IMG/VR virus record: IMGVR_UViG_3300035145_002905
Span: 1 to 57,700 of that record
Direction: 5' to 3' (one strand)
Origin: a virus
Length of the DNA stretch: 57,700 nt
The translations under genes and the position numbers were made by a program. Of the stretch, positions 17,600 to 28,012 are shown piece by piece. The notes beneath the pieces were generated by a model. The model was not told the DNA's origin and searched no databases. It saw only the letters and a list, made by a program, of their open reading frames with translations. The number at the start of each line of letters is the position of its first letter. Position 1 is the first letter of the stretch.

Positions 17600-18780
17600 T
17601 GGCATTAGGAGATAAAGAAAGAGCAAAAGAACTTCTTGAAAAGAATAGTTCACAAACGGTCAAGTACTCACAAGAGAATACTAGACAAATCCATCTTGCC
17701 TCAAACAAGAAGGATGGGGAATCTGTTGCCTTTCTTGAAGTACCAAACTACGTTCCACTTGAAATTGAAAAAGCATTAGATATAGAAGTTGATGAACTCG
17801 TATCTAACAGAAAAGATTTACCTGATGTAGTATTAAGAAGTTTATACGAATCTCAATCACTTGAACTTGCAGAGGCATATGAAACAATAGAGGAGCTAGA
17901 AACAGATGTACAGAATTTACAAGCTGAACTGGCACAAGTAACATCACAGAGAGATAACGAAAGAGAGTTAAGAATAGCAGCAGAAACTGCATTGGCAGAA
18001 CTTGAAAATTTATATATAGCATTATCTGACCAATTTAGAGAAACAGTAATTGAACTACAAAAGGCAATTGAACGTTCTGCTCAAGAAGCCGTTGAAAGAG
18101 TTTCACTTGAGGCAAGATTTGAAGCAATCAAGGCTAGATTAGAAGCTTCGTTACTAGCTATTGAAATAGCAGAAGAACAACTTGAAGAAGAAAATGTTGA
18201 TAATTTGGTTTCTAACTACTACGAGGCAAATTCAGACCAAATGCATAGAGGAAGAAGTGGTGAAATAGCTTGGTATATCCCAACTGATAGAATTTGGAAT
18301 AGTTCTCATAATAATGCTGGTAGAAATCTTTATTGGGATTCAAATAACAAAAGAGATGCAGATTCTTGGATGAGAAATGATAGATTAGTTATTTTCTTAA
18401 ACTTTGGAGACGAAGAAAAAAATATAACTGTTAACAATAGTGACCCAAGATGGAAGGCACCACAATCTTTCAAAATACCAGCAAGAATAACAGATGAAGA
18501 TGCAGGAACATTCGAACCAGGTTTTACAAGTGTTAGATTTGGATTCAAATGGGATAGAGACCCGTGGAGTGATAAATTCAGCGAAACAAATGATATTAAG
18601 TTTACAGATGGTGATAGTAATTTAGTGATAAAGGCATTTACATATAAACAAAAGAAAGTACAAAATAAATCAGATGATGGTACTGACAAAAATGGATTGA
18701 AGATTAATAACTTTAAAGTAGATGAAGGAAAAAATCTACAAAATGACTTACAGAGGGTATTTAAAGTAGCAAATAGTTAA
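17599..18780 (+). CDS. Coiled-coil structural protein
   Basis: This 393-residue protein has a long helical coiled coil at about residues 85-205 (Glu/Ala/Leu-rich heptads, such as ELETDVQNLQAELAQVTSQR) and a C-terminal beta-rich domain from about 215. The layout suggests a trimeric rod with a globular tip or a baseplate linker. The start shares one base with the preceding stop (TAATG). I recognise no family. Position between wedge and tail-fibre-like genes supports a virion role. Confidence 0.65.
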   Translation: MALGDKERAKELLEKNSSQTVKYSQENTRQIHLASNKKDGESVAFLEVPNYVPLEIEKALDIEVDELVSNRKDLPDVVLRSLYESQSLELAEAYETIEELETDVQNLQAELAQVTSQRDNERELRIAAETALAELENLYIALSDQFRETVIELQKAIERSAQEAVERVSLEARFEAIKARLEASLLAIEIAEEQLEEENVDNLVSNYYEANSDQMHRGRSGEIAWYIPTDRIWNSSHNNAGRNLYWDSNNKRDADSWMRNDRLVIFLNFGDEEKNITVNNSDPRWKAPQSFKIPARITDEDAGTFEPGFTSVRFGFKWDRDPWSDKFSETNDIKFTDGDSNLVIKAFTYKQKKVQNKSDDGTDKNGLKINNFKVDEGKNLQNDLQRVFKVANS

Positions 18781-18782
18781 TA

Positions 18783-20246
18783 ATGGCAGTAAAGGATTTT
18801 AAAAATATTGACACACGAACAGCTTTCAGAGTATTAGAGAAAGACAGGGCCATTATCGAAAGAGGTAAGAGATTATCGAATTTCGGTTCTGGTAAGGAAG
18901 ATTTCATTGAATTTACTCTGTATGATGCAAGTGATAACCAACTACCTCAAGGTGAGAGTGGAGAACTTACACGTCATATATCTTTAAACCAATTAAATAT
19001 AAATGAATATTTTCTAACAAAAGATTCAGGTGATGGTGTTGTAGAATATTTTGTTGATATAGAAAAACTTATTAGAGAGGCAGGATATAATCAAGGATTA
19101 TTTAAAATACAATTCCAATTATTAAACAATAGAGTAGGTAGATTTAATACTGAAAAAATGTTTATTCATGAAATATCACCATCGCGTACTGAGGCAAGGT
19201 TAGTACCAGTTACAAACGCAGATGGAACTATTGATGAAGAATTATTTAAAAGATACGATGGATTTGCAAAAGGAAAAACATTTAGAGATGATGTAATCTA
19301 TTATATAGATGATTTCCTAGATTCAATAAAATTTAGAAATGCAATTGAAAAAATAGTTAGTAAGTTTGGTAAAAAATATTTAGAACAAATTAAAACTGAA
19401 TTTAAAATAAATGATTTTGAAGAGTTTATTAATCAAGTAACAATAAAATTAAAAGAGTCAATCAGATATTATGTAGAAGGTAGAGATTATAATCCAAAAT
19501 CACCAGATTATGGAAAACCATTACCGGCTGAACAACAAGATGATATTTTCTTAGATATAAATGAATTACTAAAAAATATTTTAAGAATAACTTGTGATAT
19601 TGTAGATATATTGTTACCTAAAAGAAATATTCAAGATGATAACTTTATAACAAGTACATTTGATGAATCAGTAGATATTAGAGAATATATTAATACTATA
19701 ACAAGTGATACAACATATGAAGGCGAAACTGATGATGATAATACAGTTGATGAGTACACAGATGAAGATGTAGAAGATGAAGAAGAAGAAATTACCAATA
19801 CACCATCTTCATTAACAGTATCACCTGCACAAGGTAGAAGTGTAGGACCAGAGGCACAAGAAGTTGAATTTGAAGTTACTTCTACTTCTAATGTAACTGT
19901 ATCATTTGAATTCCAAGATGAAAGTTTACATGGTAATAAATGGGCAAAATCAATACAACTTGCAAGAGGATTACCTGCTGGAACAAATACATTTAAATTA
20001 AGAGTTAGTAACTCAGGGCCAAGAGTTATTGATAGACTCGATGACCGTCCAAGAGATGTAGACCCAATAGACCCAAGAGGTGGTGGTGGAATTACTATTG
20101 GACCAAATAGAGGAGGCGGAGGCGGAGGCGGAAGCAGATTTGTAGAAGATGATGAAGGATTGTTCGACTCTGGTTATAGAGATGGTGGTGGTGGTTATAG
20201 ACCACGAGATTTGTATGGCCCACAACAACAATTTAATGTACTATAA
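18783..20246 (+). CDS. Unassigned baseplate/tail protein with acidic and Gly-rich regions
   Basis: This 487-residue protein has an N-terminal beta/alpha region (about 1-300), an acidic linker (DEYTDEDVEDEEEEITN at about 323-339), a small beta domain at about 345-415 of Ig-like character (LTVSPAQGRSVGPEAQEVEF), and a Gly/Arg/Asp-rich tail with a GGGGGGGS run near 445-452 and GGGGYRPRDLYGPQQQ at the end. The tail looks disordered. No family was recognised; gene order points to the virion. Confidence 0.6.
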   Translation: MAVKDFKNIDTRTAFRVLEKDRAIIERGKRLSNFGSGKEDFIEFTLYDASDNQLPQGESGELTRHISLNQLNINEYFLTKDSGDGVVEYFVDIEKLIREAGYNQGLFKIQFQLLNNRVGRFNTEKMFIHEISPSRTEARLVPVTNADGTIDEELFKRYDGFAKGKTFRDDVIYYIDDFLDSIKFRNAIEKIVSKFGKKYLEQIKTEFKINDFEEFINQVTIKLKESIRYYVEGRDYNPKSPDYGKPLPAEQQDDIFLDINELLKNILRITCDIVDILLPKRNIQDDNFITSTFDESVDIREYINTITSDTTYEGETDDDNTVDEYTDEDVEDEEEEITNTPSSLTVSPAQGRSVGPEAQEVEFEVTSTSNVTVSFEFQDESLHGNKWAKSIQLARGLPAGTNTFKLRVSNSGPRVIDRLDDRPRDVDPIDPRGGGGITIGPNRGGGGGGGSRFVEDDEGLFDSGYRDGGGGYRPRDLYGPQQQFNVL

Positions 20247-20247
20247 A

Positions 20248-20259
20248 ATATTTATATAA
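20248..20259 (+). promoter_or_regulatory. Late-promoter-like element touching the start codon
   Basis: ATATTTATATAA ends 1 nt before ATG 20261. If transcription starts 6-8 nt behind the element it would begin at or inside the gene, so either the mRNA is leaderless or the element works differently here. Confidence 0.5.
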
Positions 20260-20260
20260 T

Positions 20261-20767
20261 ATGGCATTTAGGAGATTAAAAATAACATTTACAAACGATG
20301 AGGGAGATAGTAAGGTGGTTTACGTCAAACAAGATTTGGTAAGAGAAAAGATTAGAGATTTTGGTGATGATGTGGTATTAGATTTACCAGTTCCAGATTT
20401 CTTTCCAGACCCACAACCTAGACCGATACCAAATGATAACATCTTCCTAGATACGCCAGTTAAAGATATAATAGATTCGGTAGGACCAGGAAATGAGTTT
20501 GGATTACCATTGTATGATTTTCCAATGGAAAGTGCACTTGAACCAACTGCAGAGTTGCAACTAGACCAGGCACCCATAGAGATTCCACCATTTGAACCTA
20601 TAATTCCTACTGATTTTAAATTTGATTTTTCAAATATGAATTTTAATTTTGGTAATTTGGCAAGTATTGATTTAAGTAATTTATCTAACATAGGAGCACC
20701 TGGCCCAACAGGTGATGCTGGTGCAAGTAAATTTACTAATTATTTAGGGAGTAGTAAACTATTTTAA
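20261..20767 (+). CDS. Unassigned Pro/Asp-rich structural protein
   Basis: This 168-residue protein has a short basic/beta start (MAFRRLKITFTNDEGDSKVV), a Pro- and Asp-rich middle (PVPDFFPDPQPRPIPNDN at about 44-61) and a C-terminus with a short collagen-like GAPGPTGDAG stretch at about 146-155. No later in-frame Met is close, so the start at 20261 is kept although the promoter-like element touches it. Its C-terminus is 2 nt from the giant tail protein gene, so the two are probably made together. Confidence 0.6.
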   Translation: MAFRRLKITFTNDEGDSKVVYVKQDLVREKIRDFGDDVVLDLPVPDFFPDPQPRPIPNDNIFLDTPVKDIIDSVGPGNEFGLPLYDFPMESALEPTAELQLDQAPIEIPPFEPIIPTDFKFDFSNMNFNFGNLASIDLSNLSNIGAPGPTGDAGASKFTNYLGSSKLF

Positions 20768-20769
20768 TT

Positions 20770-23700
20770 ATGTTCGGACCTGAGGAAAGAGATTTTTTTG
20801 AAAAACCAACCGGAGCTGCTGATAACTATTCATTGGCAAGGTCTTATGGTACGCAACCTCGTGGTCAAAGTGTAGGAGCATCAGCTAATTATAATTTTCC
20901 ATTAATACCATTTAATATTGGTGGTGGTAATACAACTCCAATATCTAATAGTACTACAACTACAACAACAAGACAAAGTACTAGAGGAACAACAACAACT
21001 ACAACGAGTACAACTAGAACAACAAGTAATACTCCACCGACACAATCAAGTGCAACAGTTAGTAACTATGGACAACCTATTGCTGCTACTTCATTTACAG
21101 GTGGACCAAATGTTGGACAATTATCAAATCAAAATAATCAAACAGGTCAATTAAATGTAGGAAGTATTCCAAGAATTCAACCATCACCTACTCCTACACC
21201 AGAACCAGATTTGGGTGATGCTGCATCGCAAACTATTATTCAAAGTAATCCAATAAATAATATTGGAAGAGCACAGAGTAGTGAGGTAGTTCAATCTGGT
21301 GTACAAACACAAGGACAGGTTACAGGACTTTCTCCAGCTGGTGCTAGAGGTAATATAATGTTAGATGCAGTTGGTGGTGGTAACTTTAGATTTGATGATG
21401 GTGAAGGTGGTGGTGGCCAAAGCGGTGGTGGTAGAGGTGGAAGTTCAGTAGTTCAATTTACTATTTATGGACCATATGCTGATGCATGTGCTGCATATGC
21501 AGGAAAAACCACAACAAGACCAGTTGGGGTATTTTTACCACAAGATTATGGTGATAACTTTATGGCACCAAGATACTTTGGTGATAGAACTGTAACGAGA
21601 GTATTTCGTGGTGGTAATAGATGGTATTGGGACCCTAATGGAGCAGCAATATTAATTAATAATGATGGAATTAATTCACAAGTAAAATTAGAACCAGTAT
21701 TGGTTAGAGAATGTGAAGTAAAACCACCACAACCACATTTTGTAACATTTACATTAAATTATAGAAAAGGATTAAATCACCCAAGTGCAAAGGGAACTGC
21801 AGTATCATCGATGTCATCACTCAATGGTTCAGTTCCAAGTTCGGTAACTAGTCCAAGATTAACAATACCAAGAGATGTAAGAGAAACTGTTACTGTTGCA
21901 ACAATCACCGGTGCAGTAGGTACACAAACCTCAAGTTCTACATATACTATACAGAGACGATCGGCAAATGGTAAACATACTTTTAACTTGTTAAAAAATG
22001 GTTCGGTAGTAGAAAGTAACACAGTAAACGATTCTGTAAAAGGTGGTAATTCAAGTCACTTTGCTTTTAACGTTGCATTTGATTATACAAAGATTACTCC
22101 ACCAACACCTTATTTAACTGTTGCACCAAATGGTTTTGCTGTACCACCAGCAAGTAGTGTACATGTCTTTGATATTGCATCTAGTAGTGGTATTCAAGTA
22201 ATATCTAAACCAAGTTGGATAACATATGCAAATGAAAGAATTGGAAGAAATACATTTACTGTATCACCAAATGCTACAGGTAAATCACGAAGTGGTAGAA
22301 TAACAATTAAAAACTTGGAAGGTATAACTCAAAGTATTAATATCTCACAAGGTTCTGCTGTAATTGTACCTGACCCAACATCATTTACAGCTGATATTGC
22401 ATTCTTTTATAAGGCAGGTAATAACGCTACAAAGACAGGTAAAGTTACTGCAAGTGGAGTTCCTACATTAAGTGGAACATTTGGATATAGAAGTTTAGAC
22501 CCTACTGCAGAAGTTGTATTAGAAAAATCGGCAACAAGAGAAAGAATTTTATTAGGTCTTATTGGTGAAGATAGTAATGGTAAAAAAGCAATTGAAGAAT
22601 ATCAAGTAAGATATGTTTACAAGGATGGTGATTTTGAAGTTAATCTTTATTCAAATGGAACTAGATTAATAGAATCAAAAATATATGAAGTTGGAAAGGG
22701 TAATAAACTAGTACCTAAGAATGGTACTAAATACACTGCTGTATTTAACTTTGTAAGACAAGTTGATGACCCACCACTACCAAATCCACCTGTGTTAGAG
22801 ATATCGGCAAACATGCCACAAAACGTACATATTGGTGATATAGAAATTGACCCAAAAAATGGTACAAAGGTTAAAAGATTATCATTTGTTAATGGATTTA
22901 TTTTAACTGCAGAAAAATTAGCAACACTTGGAATAACAGATGATTATTGGGTAAAAGTAATTCCAAAGCCTGGATTTAAATTTACTGAATGGGCACAAGT
23001 TGCACCAGGTGGTGGAATACTTAGAAAATTATCTGATTTAAATAATTGGGTTGCATTATCTGGAGATGGAACTGTGTATGAGTGGGAGTTTGATGTAAGT
23101 AGAAAAACAGAGGAATCAAAAGACCCACAAGTATATCCAACTGTTGATACTATTGAATATAATTTACTATCATCAGATAGTGTAATGATACCATATACAT
23201 CTAACAAGGATACTAGTTATGTTAATATTAAATTTCCAGACAGAGATTTTAGAGACAATCCTAGTAATGGAGAGTTTAGATTAAGAAAAGATTATTTCAA
23301 TAAAGGATTAGGAAGATATATTGTAAACTTCTGTCCATATGGACCACAAGGACAAAGAGGGCCAGAAAAACAAGTTATCATTAATGTAATCAATCAAGAA
23401 GTTGGTTATTATCCTGATATTAGAGATATTAGATATCCTAAAAAAATACAAGGTGCAGATTTCGTAGGATTAGATGTACCATTTGAATTCTCATACCAAT
23501 CAGTATTTACCGATTATGTTGAAGTTTACTTAAATGATAAGAGTACTAGAATCGGTGGTAAATTTGGAAAAGTAGATAAGGTAAAATTAAATGTTAAAGA
23601 CCTTGTAAAGTATTCAGGTAAATTTAAAAAGAATAAAGATGTTTATACATTTACTTTCTTATTAATACCTTATGGAAGAAACTCAAAAGAATCATTAGTA

Positions 23701-26700
23701 GGTAAAACAGAAAAAATTACAATTGTATTTGATGAGGGTGATTTAAAATTAGATAGAAATAAAGTAATCATGGATATCTGTGATTCACTTGCTGCTCAAT
23801 TAGATTACAAAGGATTTGATGAGTACACTTCAAAATATTTAACTCACTTACTTCACTTTGGTGATACTAATAATGAAGTGATTTCTAATTGGAATGTTGA
23901 TACAGAAACATTTAGAGAATATGAAATAGACCCAGTAACAAAAAGACCTACAAACACTAAAAAGAGTGATGTTGGTTTTGATGCACTAGTTCTTAAAATG
24001 TATGAACCATTAGATACTACGGTTCAACCTAATCAACAAGTTTGGATTACAAAAATACAATCAGAACCACAACTACATGAAGTAGTTATTAGAGAAACTG
24101 ATAATGATTACTGTCCACCTCTTGCAGCACCAAACTTTAGTTTGGATACCTCAACTGGTATGGGATATGAGTTGTTTGATGATATGTTGGCTAGTGGAAC
24201 AGAAACTAATGCACAACTAGTAAATACTTTTGTATCTCAAAGTGGTATTGATACTAAAAAATTAGATATACAATATGTTAGTGGTGCTGTAACTTACAAC
24301 TCACAATCACTTCAATATGAAAGTTCATCTCAAGTTATTTCATGGGAAAGATTTTCACACTTTGGTTCTGCAGAAGAAAGAATAAAGAATTTCTGGTACA
24401 AAGTATCTACAATTGAAAACTTTAATAACGTATCTTCTTCATTAGAATCTGCAGATAACGCATCTACTTCGTTAACAATTGTTGCCGAAAAACAGAGACA
24501 GGTTAGAAAAATAAATGAAGTTAAGGCAGGATTTGATGGATTCGAAGATTTCTTATATAACAGTACAAGTTCGTTAGCATATCCAAAAAATTCAGATGGT
24601 ACATTACTAAGTACTGGTAGTAGTGATGCAATAAATTGGTACGAGGTAACATCATATAGTGGTAGTAGACATGATTACTATAACGTAAACTACTTACCAA
24701 ACAATATCCCACAGTTCGTAAAAGATGATGAAGAAAACGCTGATTTTATTCTATTCTTAGATATGATTGGTCATCACTTTGATATACTTTGGGCATATAC
24801 AAAAAATATTAACAGAGCAAGAAAACTAGAACACAAAAAGATAGACAATGGTGTATCGGATGAACTAGTTAGAGAAATGTTACGTTCATTTGGATATACA
24901 CCAAAATCCACAATGGATACTGCACCTCTTTGGGAGTTTGCTCTAGGACAATATAATAATCAAAATTCTGCTAGAACAGATGGTACTGCCAAATCTGTAA
25001 TGACAGGTAAGGAAAGACAATCTCAAATTTGGAGAAGAATATTAAATAACCTACCTTACATATACAAATCAAAAGGTACATCTCGTGGTTTAAGAGCTAT
25101 ATTATCTACATATGGTATTAGTGATAGTATTATAAGAGTACAAGAGTTTGGTGGTCCACCACCTCAAAGAGTATCCACACCAACTAAATATACAGAGTTA
25201 ACTGAAACATTTAGTTTAGGAATGGATTCTAATAGTAGAGTTACTATTCCATGGCATACTGGTTCTTCGTATCCACAAACAATAGAATTTTCTATTCAAA
25301 CAGAAGAAAAACAAGATGGTGTAATATTCAGAAATGATATGTTCTATTTAGAACTATTACAAGATACTGGTTCTTTAGCAACATTTAAATTCCACATTAC
25401 TGGTAGTGATGTAACCGAATCTGTTCAAACCTCTACAATACCTTTCTTCAATGATACTATAAATTCATTTATGATTAGAAGAACTGCTATTTCTGGTTCT
25501 GCAAATGAAACATTCGATATATTTGTAAAAGAACCATTCCAAGAAAGAGTACGTGCACAAGTATCTGCTTCATTAGAAATTGCTATAAATGAATCTGGTT
25601 GGAATAGTGGTTCTGAATTAGTATTTGGTGGATTTAGTGGTTCAATTGATAATGTAAAACTTTGGAAAACTGCATTATCAGAATCAATATTTGATGAGCA
25701 TGTATTGGCACCTGATATGTACAATGGTAACTCGATTAGTTCATCTACTGAAGAATTATTTGTAAGATTAGATTTTGAAGAGGCTAAGAATTTGGCAACA
25801 TCTTCTTCATTTGCAGATAGTGGTTCATATAGAAACACAGCACCAAACGTAGATTTATATGGTGAAACATTTGTATCCATGAGTGGATTTACAACATCAT
25901 CATCATATCCATATGGTGCATTTAATCGTTTGGTTACTGAAAGAACAAGAGTAGTTCCAAGTACAGGTCTTGCATCAGCTGATAAAATATCAATAAAATC
26001 ACAAACCTTAAAATCAGAACTATCACCAAAAGCAAGAGCAACAAAATCAGGACTAAAAGAAAACTCAACTGATTCAAATAGATTGGGTCTGTTTATATCT
26101 CCTACTAATAATATCAATAGAGATATAACAAAAGCATTGGGTGGTACATTTAAAATAGATAATTTCATTGGAGACCCTTGTGCATACTATGATGAAGAAT
26201 ATACTGATTTAAAAAACTTTAGAAGAAGTTTCTTTAGTAAATATACAATAAACTATGATGGATTTTATAATCTAATAAAATATATAGATAGTACATTATT
26301 TGATACTATTCAAAGTTCAGTGCCTGGTAGAGCAAAGGCAACTACTGGTCTATTAATTGAACCTCATTTACTAGAAAGAAACAAAAAACAAAATAAACGT
26401 CCAAGTGGAATTGTATTTGAAGAGTTAGTAGGTGTTGAAGATATATCTAAAAATTCAGTAATAGAGATATCATCTACATCAGAAAAAATTGAAGGATTCT
26501 TAACTGCATCAGAATTATCACCTGATTTAAGTGGATTACATGGATTATACGAAACTACCATGAGTCATGAATTTGTTGACAACTTAAGTGGTAGTTATGC
26601 AACATATAATACTACTATGGATTATGAATTTGTAACTCCAATAAGTGGTTCGTTTGTAAATATAGATGGTATTGTAACAGGTTCTAACTCGGCAACATTA

Positions 26701-27312
26701 GTTTCAACTAATATTGTTTCAAACAATAATAATGATGGTTCAATTATATTTAGTATCCCATCACCACTAACTTCATCTGCAGTTGGAGTGTACCTAAGAG
26801 ATTCATTCCAAACAATTCCTTCTGAAGAAAATGGTGATTACTACAATGAGGGATTTGGTATAACTGCCAAAAATGGACACGCAATTGTAACATTCAAAAC
26901 ACCGAATGGTAGAGATAAAGAAAGAAGAAAGTATTATCTAGTAACTGAGAACGTAACTGATACATTCCCAATACTAAATAATAGTTCTGACCAAACAAGT
27001 GGATACACAAACACAAGTGTAACTACTCAAAAGAAAAAATTAACATATGTATCTATATCAGGTTCGGCTCCAAGTGTAGCTGGAAATATAGTGGCGGTAG
27101 AACCAGTTGATGGAAATCTTCGTTCACATTATATTTATACTAAGGATACTTCGACTGGATTAGAAAATTCATTCTTTAATGGATGTAAACAATCTCAGGC
27201 AACTACAATTGATGGTGGTCCTGCGTTTGAAACATTTGTAACTAATCCTAACACTTTAAAGGTTTCAGATAGTGGTAGAGGAAGTGGAGAACCGATTTTA
27301 GAAGTTGAATAA
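20770..27312 (+). CDS. Giant multidomain tail protein (BACON, gpI-like and LamG domains)
   Basis: This 2180-residue protein is the largest in the window. N-terminal residues about 1-235 are low-complexity (Thr/Ser then Gln/Gly-rich). Residues about 442-530 match a BACON-type domain (WITYANERIGRNTFTV, SGRITIKN, INISQGS). Further beta domains extend to about 1000. Residues about 1300-1460 resemble P2 gpI-like tail proteins (LPNNIPQFVKDDEENADFIL, RRILNNLPYIYKSKGTSRGL, IIRVQEFGG). Residues about 1485-1680 are a LamG/concanavalin-type domain with GGFSGSIDNVKLWKTAL. It probably joins the baseplate to receptor-binding parts. The BACON domain is typical of Bacteroidota proteins and their phages. Confidence 0.8.
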   Translation: MFGPEERDFFEKPTGAADNYSLARSYGTQPRGQSVGASANYNFPLIPFNIGGGNTTPISNSTTTTTTRQSTRGTTTTTTSTTRTTSNTPPTQSSATVSNYGQPIAATSFTGGPNVGQLSNQNNQTGQLNVGSIPRIQPSPTPTPEPDLGDAASQTIIQSNPINNIGRAQSSEVVQSGVQTQGQVTGLSPAGARGNIMLDAVGGGNFRFDDGEGGGGQSGGGRGGSSVVQFTIYGPYADACAAYAGKTTTRPVGVFLPQDYGDNFMAPRYFGDRTVTRVFRGGNRWYWDPNGAAILINNDGINSQVKLEPVLVRECEVKPPQPHFVTFTLNYRKGLNHPSAKGTAVSSMSSLNGSVPSSVTSPRLTIPRDVRETVTVATITGAVGTQTSSSTYTIQRRSANGKHTFNLLKNGSVVESNTVNDSVKGGNSSHFAFNVAFDYTKITPPTPYLTVAPNGFAVPPASSVHVFDIASSSGIQVISKPSWITYANERIGRNTFTVSPNATGKSRSGRITIKNLEGITQSINISQGSAVIVPDPTSFTADIAFFYKAGNNATKTGKVTASGVPTLSGTFGYRSLDPTAEVVLEKSATRERILLGLIGEDSNGKKAIEEYQVRYVYKDGDFEVNLYSNGTRLIESKIYEVGKGNKLVPKNGTKYTAVFNFVRQVDDPPLPNPPVLEISANMPQNVHIGDIEIDPKNGTKVKRLSFVNGFILTAEKLATLGITDDYWVKVIPKPGFKFTEWAQVAPGGGILRKLSDLNNWVALSGDGTVYEWEFDVSRKTEESKDPQVYPTVDTIEYNLLSSDSVMIPYTSNKDTSYVNIKFPDRDFRDNPSNGEFRLRKDYFNKGLGRYIVNFCPYGPQGQRGPEKQVIINVINQEVGYYPDIRDIRYPKKIQGADFVGLDVPFEFSYQSVFTDYVEVYLNDKSTRIGGKFGKVDKVKLNVKDLVKYSGKFKKNKDVYTFTFLLIPYGRNSKESLVGKTEKITIVFDEGDLKLDRNKVIMDICDSLAAQLDYKGFDEYTSKYLTHLLHFGDTNNEVISNWNVDTETFREYEIDPVTKRPTNTKKSDVGFDALVLKMYEPLDTTVQPNQQVWITKIQSEPQLHEVVIRETDNDYCPPLAAPNFSLDTSTGMGYELFDDMLASGTETNAQLVNTFVSQSGIDTKKLDIQYVSGAVTYNSQSLQYESSSQVISWERFSHFGSAEERIKNFWYKVSTIENFNNVSSSLESADNASTSLTIVAEKQRQVRKINEVKAGFDGFEDFLYNSTSSLAYPKNSDGTLLSTGSSDAINWYEVTSYSGSRHDYYNVNYLPNNIPQFVKDDEENADFILFLDMIGHHFDILWAYTKNINRARKLEHKKIDNGVSDELVREMLRSFGYTPKSTMDTAPLWEFALGQYNNQNSARTDGTAKSVMTGKERQSQIWRRILNNLPYIYKSKGTSRGLRAILSTYGISDSIIRVQEFGGPPPQRVSTPTKYTELTETFSLGMDSNSRVTIPWHTGSSYPQTIEFSIQTEEKQDGVIFRNDMFYLELLQDTGSLATFKFHITGSDVTESVQTSTIPFFNDTINSFMIRRTAISGSANETFDIFVKEPFQERVRAQVSASLEIAINESGWNSGSELVFGGFSGSIDNVKLWKTALSESIFDEHVLAPDMYNGNSISSSTEELFVRLDFEEAKNLATSSSFADSGSYRNTAPNVDLYGETFVSMSGFTTSSSYPYGAFNRLVTERTRVVPSTGLASADKISIKSQTLKSELSPKARATKSGLKENSTDSNRLGLFISPTNNINRDITKALGGTFKIDNFIGDPCAYYDEEYTDLKNFRRSFFSKYTINYDGFYNLIKYIDSTLFDTIQSSVPGRAKATTGLLIEPHLLERNKKQNKRPSGIVFEELVGVEDISKNSVIEISSTSEKIEGFLTASELSPDLSGLHGLYETTMSHEFVDNLSGSYATYNTTMDYEFVTPISGSFVNIDGIVTGSNSATLVSTNIVSNNNNDGSIIFSIPSPLTSSAVGVYLRDSFQTIPSEENGDYYNEGFGITAKNGHAIVTFKTPNGRDKERRKYYLVTENVTDTFPILNNSSDQTSGYTNTSVTTQKKKLTYVSISGSAPSVAGNIVAVEPVDGNLRSHYIYTKDTSTGLENSFFNGCKQSQATTIDGGPAFETFVTNPNTLKVSDSGRGSGEPILEVE
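20938..21050 (+). repeat. Low-complexity Thr-codon tract
   Basis: ACA/ACT-rich microsatellite-like DNA encodes an almost pure Thr/Ser/Arg linker at about residues 57-93 of the giant tail protein. It is likely flexible and prone to length change by slippage. Confidence 0.7.
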
Positions 27313-27333
27313 TATTTATTTTTGAAAAATGTT

Positions 27334-27345
27334 ATATTTATATAC
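27334..27345 (+). promoter_or_regulatory. Late-promoter-like element (ATATTTATATAC)
   Basis: The element lies 25 nt before ATG 27371 in a 58-nt gap, followed by a purine-rich leader (AAAGGTAAAAGGAAAAA). No -35 box is seen. Confidence 0.62.
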
Positions 27346-27370
27346 TGAAAGGTAAAAGGAAAAACAAACT

Positions 27371-27994
27371 ATGGCTTATTTAGACAATACTTCGATAACA
27401 GTAGATGCAATCCTAACGAAGAAGGGTAGAGAGAAATTAGCTGCCGGTCAAGGATTAAACATCACACAATTTGCATTGGCTGATGATGAGATTGATTATG
27501 GTTTATACGAACCAGCTCATCCAAAGGGTTCAGCATTTTATGATGCAGCAATTAAAGCAATACCAGTACTTGAGGCTTCACCAGATGAAACACAAGTAAT
27601 GAGATATAAATTGGTAACGTTACCAAAGAATACAACTCGTATTCCAAAGGTATCATTTGGTGTACCGAACATTTCGGTTTCACAAGATGAGGGAGAAGTT
27701 GCATTAACACCAACTACTTCACCAAGTGGTAACACTACTGCAGGATATACTGTTGTATTGGCAAATAAAGAGGCTGGTAGTATCATCGGAAGTGGTACAA
27801 CAACAGCAGCTGGTACATCACCAGTATTCTTAGGAGATGAAGTAACTACTACAGCAGCAGTTGTTACAGGTAGAGTATTTAAGTTTATTCCTAACCCTAA
27901 CCTAACATCAACAATACAAACAACGATTACAGTTTATGGTAACGAGACCGGGGGTTCACAAACGATACCAGTAACAGTAACATATGTAGCTTAA
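27371..27994 (+). CDS. Virion structural protein of the marine T4-like tail type
   Basis: This 207-residue protein has an N-terminal block (ITVDAILTKKGREKLAAGQG at about 9-28, then ITQFALADDEIDYGLYEPAH) resembling structural proteins of marine T4-like phages. The C-terminal half is a small Ser/Thr-rich beta domain. It is the first gene of a three-gene late unit. Its exact place in the virion is unknown. Confidence 0.65.
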   Translation: MAYLDNTSITVDAILTKKGREKLAAGQGLNITQFALADDEIDYGLYEPAHPKGSAFYDAAIKAIPVLEASPDETQVMRYKLVTLPKNTTRIPKVSFGVPNISVSQDEGEVALTPTTSPSGNTTAGYTVVLANKEAGSIIGSGTTTAAGTSPVFLGDEVTTTAAVVTGRVFKFIPNPNLTSTIQTTITVYGNETGGSQTIPVTVTYVA

Positions 27995-28012
27995 AAAGGA
28001 AAAATATAAGAT

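Noticed and set aside
20918-21154. Plus-strand Gln/Leu-rich ORF in the Thr-codon tract
   Set aside because: It is an out-of-frame reading of a low-complexity repeat; the in-frame giant protein explains the DNA.
25425-26168. Long minus-strand ORF (247 codons) inside the giant tail gene
   Set aside because: It lies fully antisense to a well-supported gene, is Ser/Leu/Ile-rich as expected from the opposite strand of this codon usage, and shows no motif.
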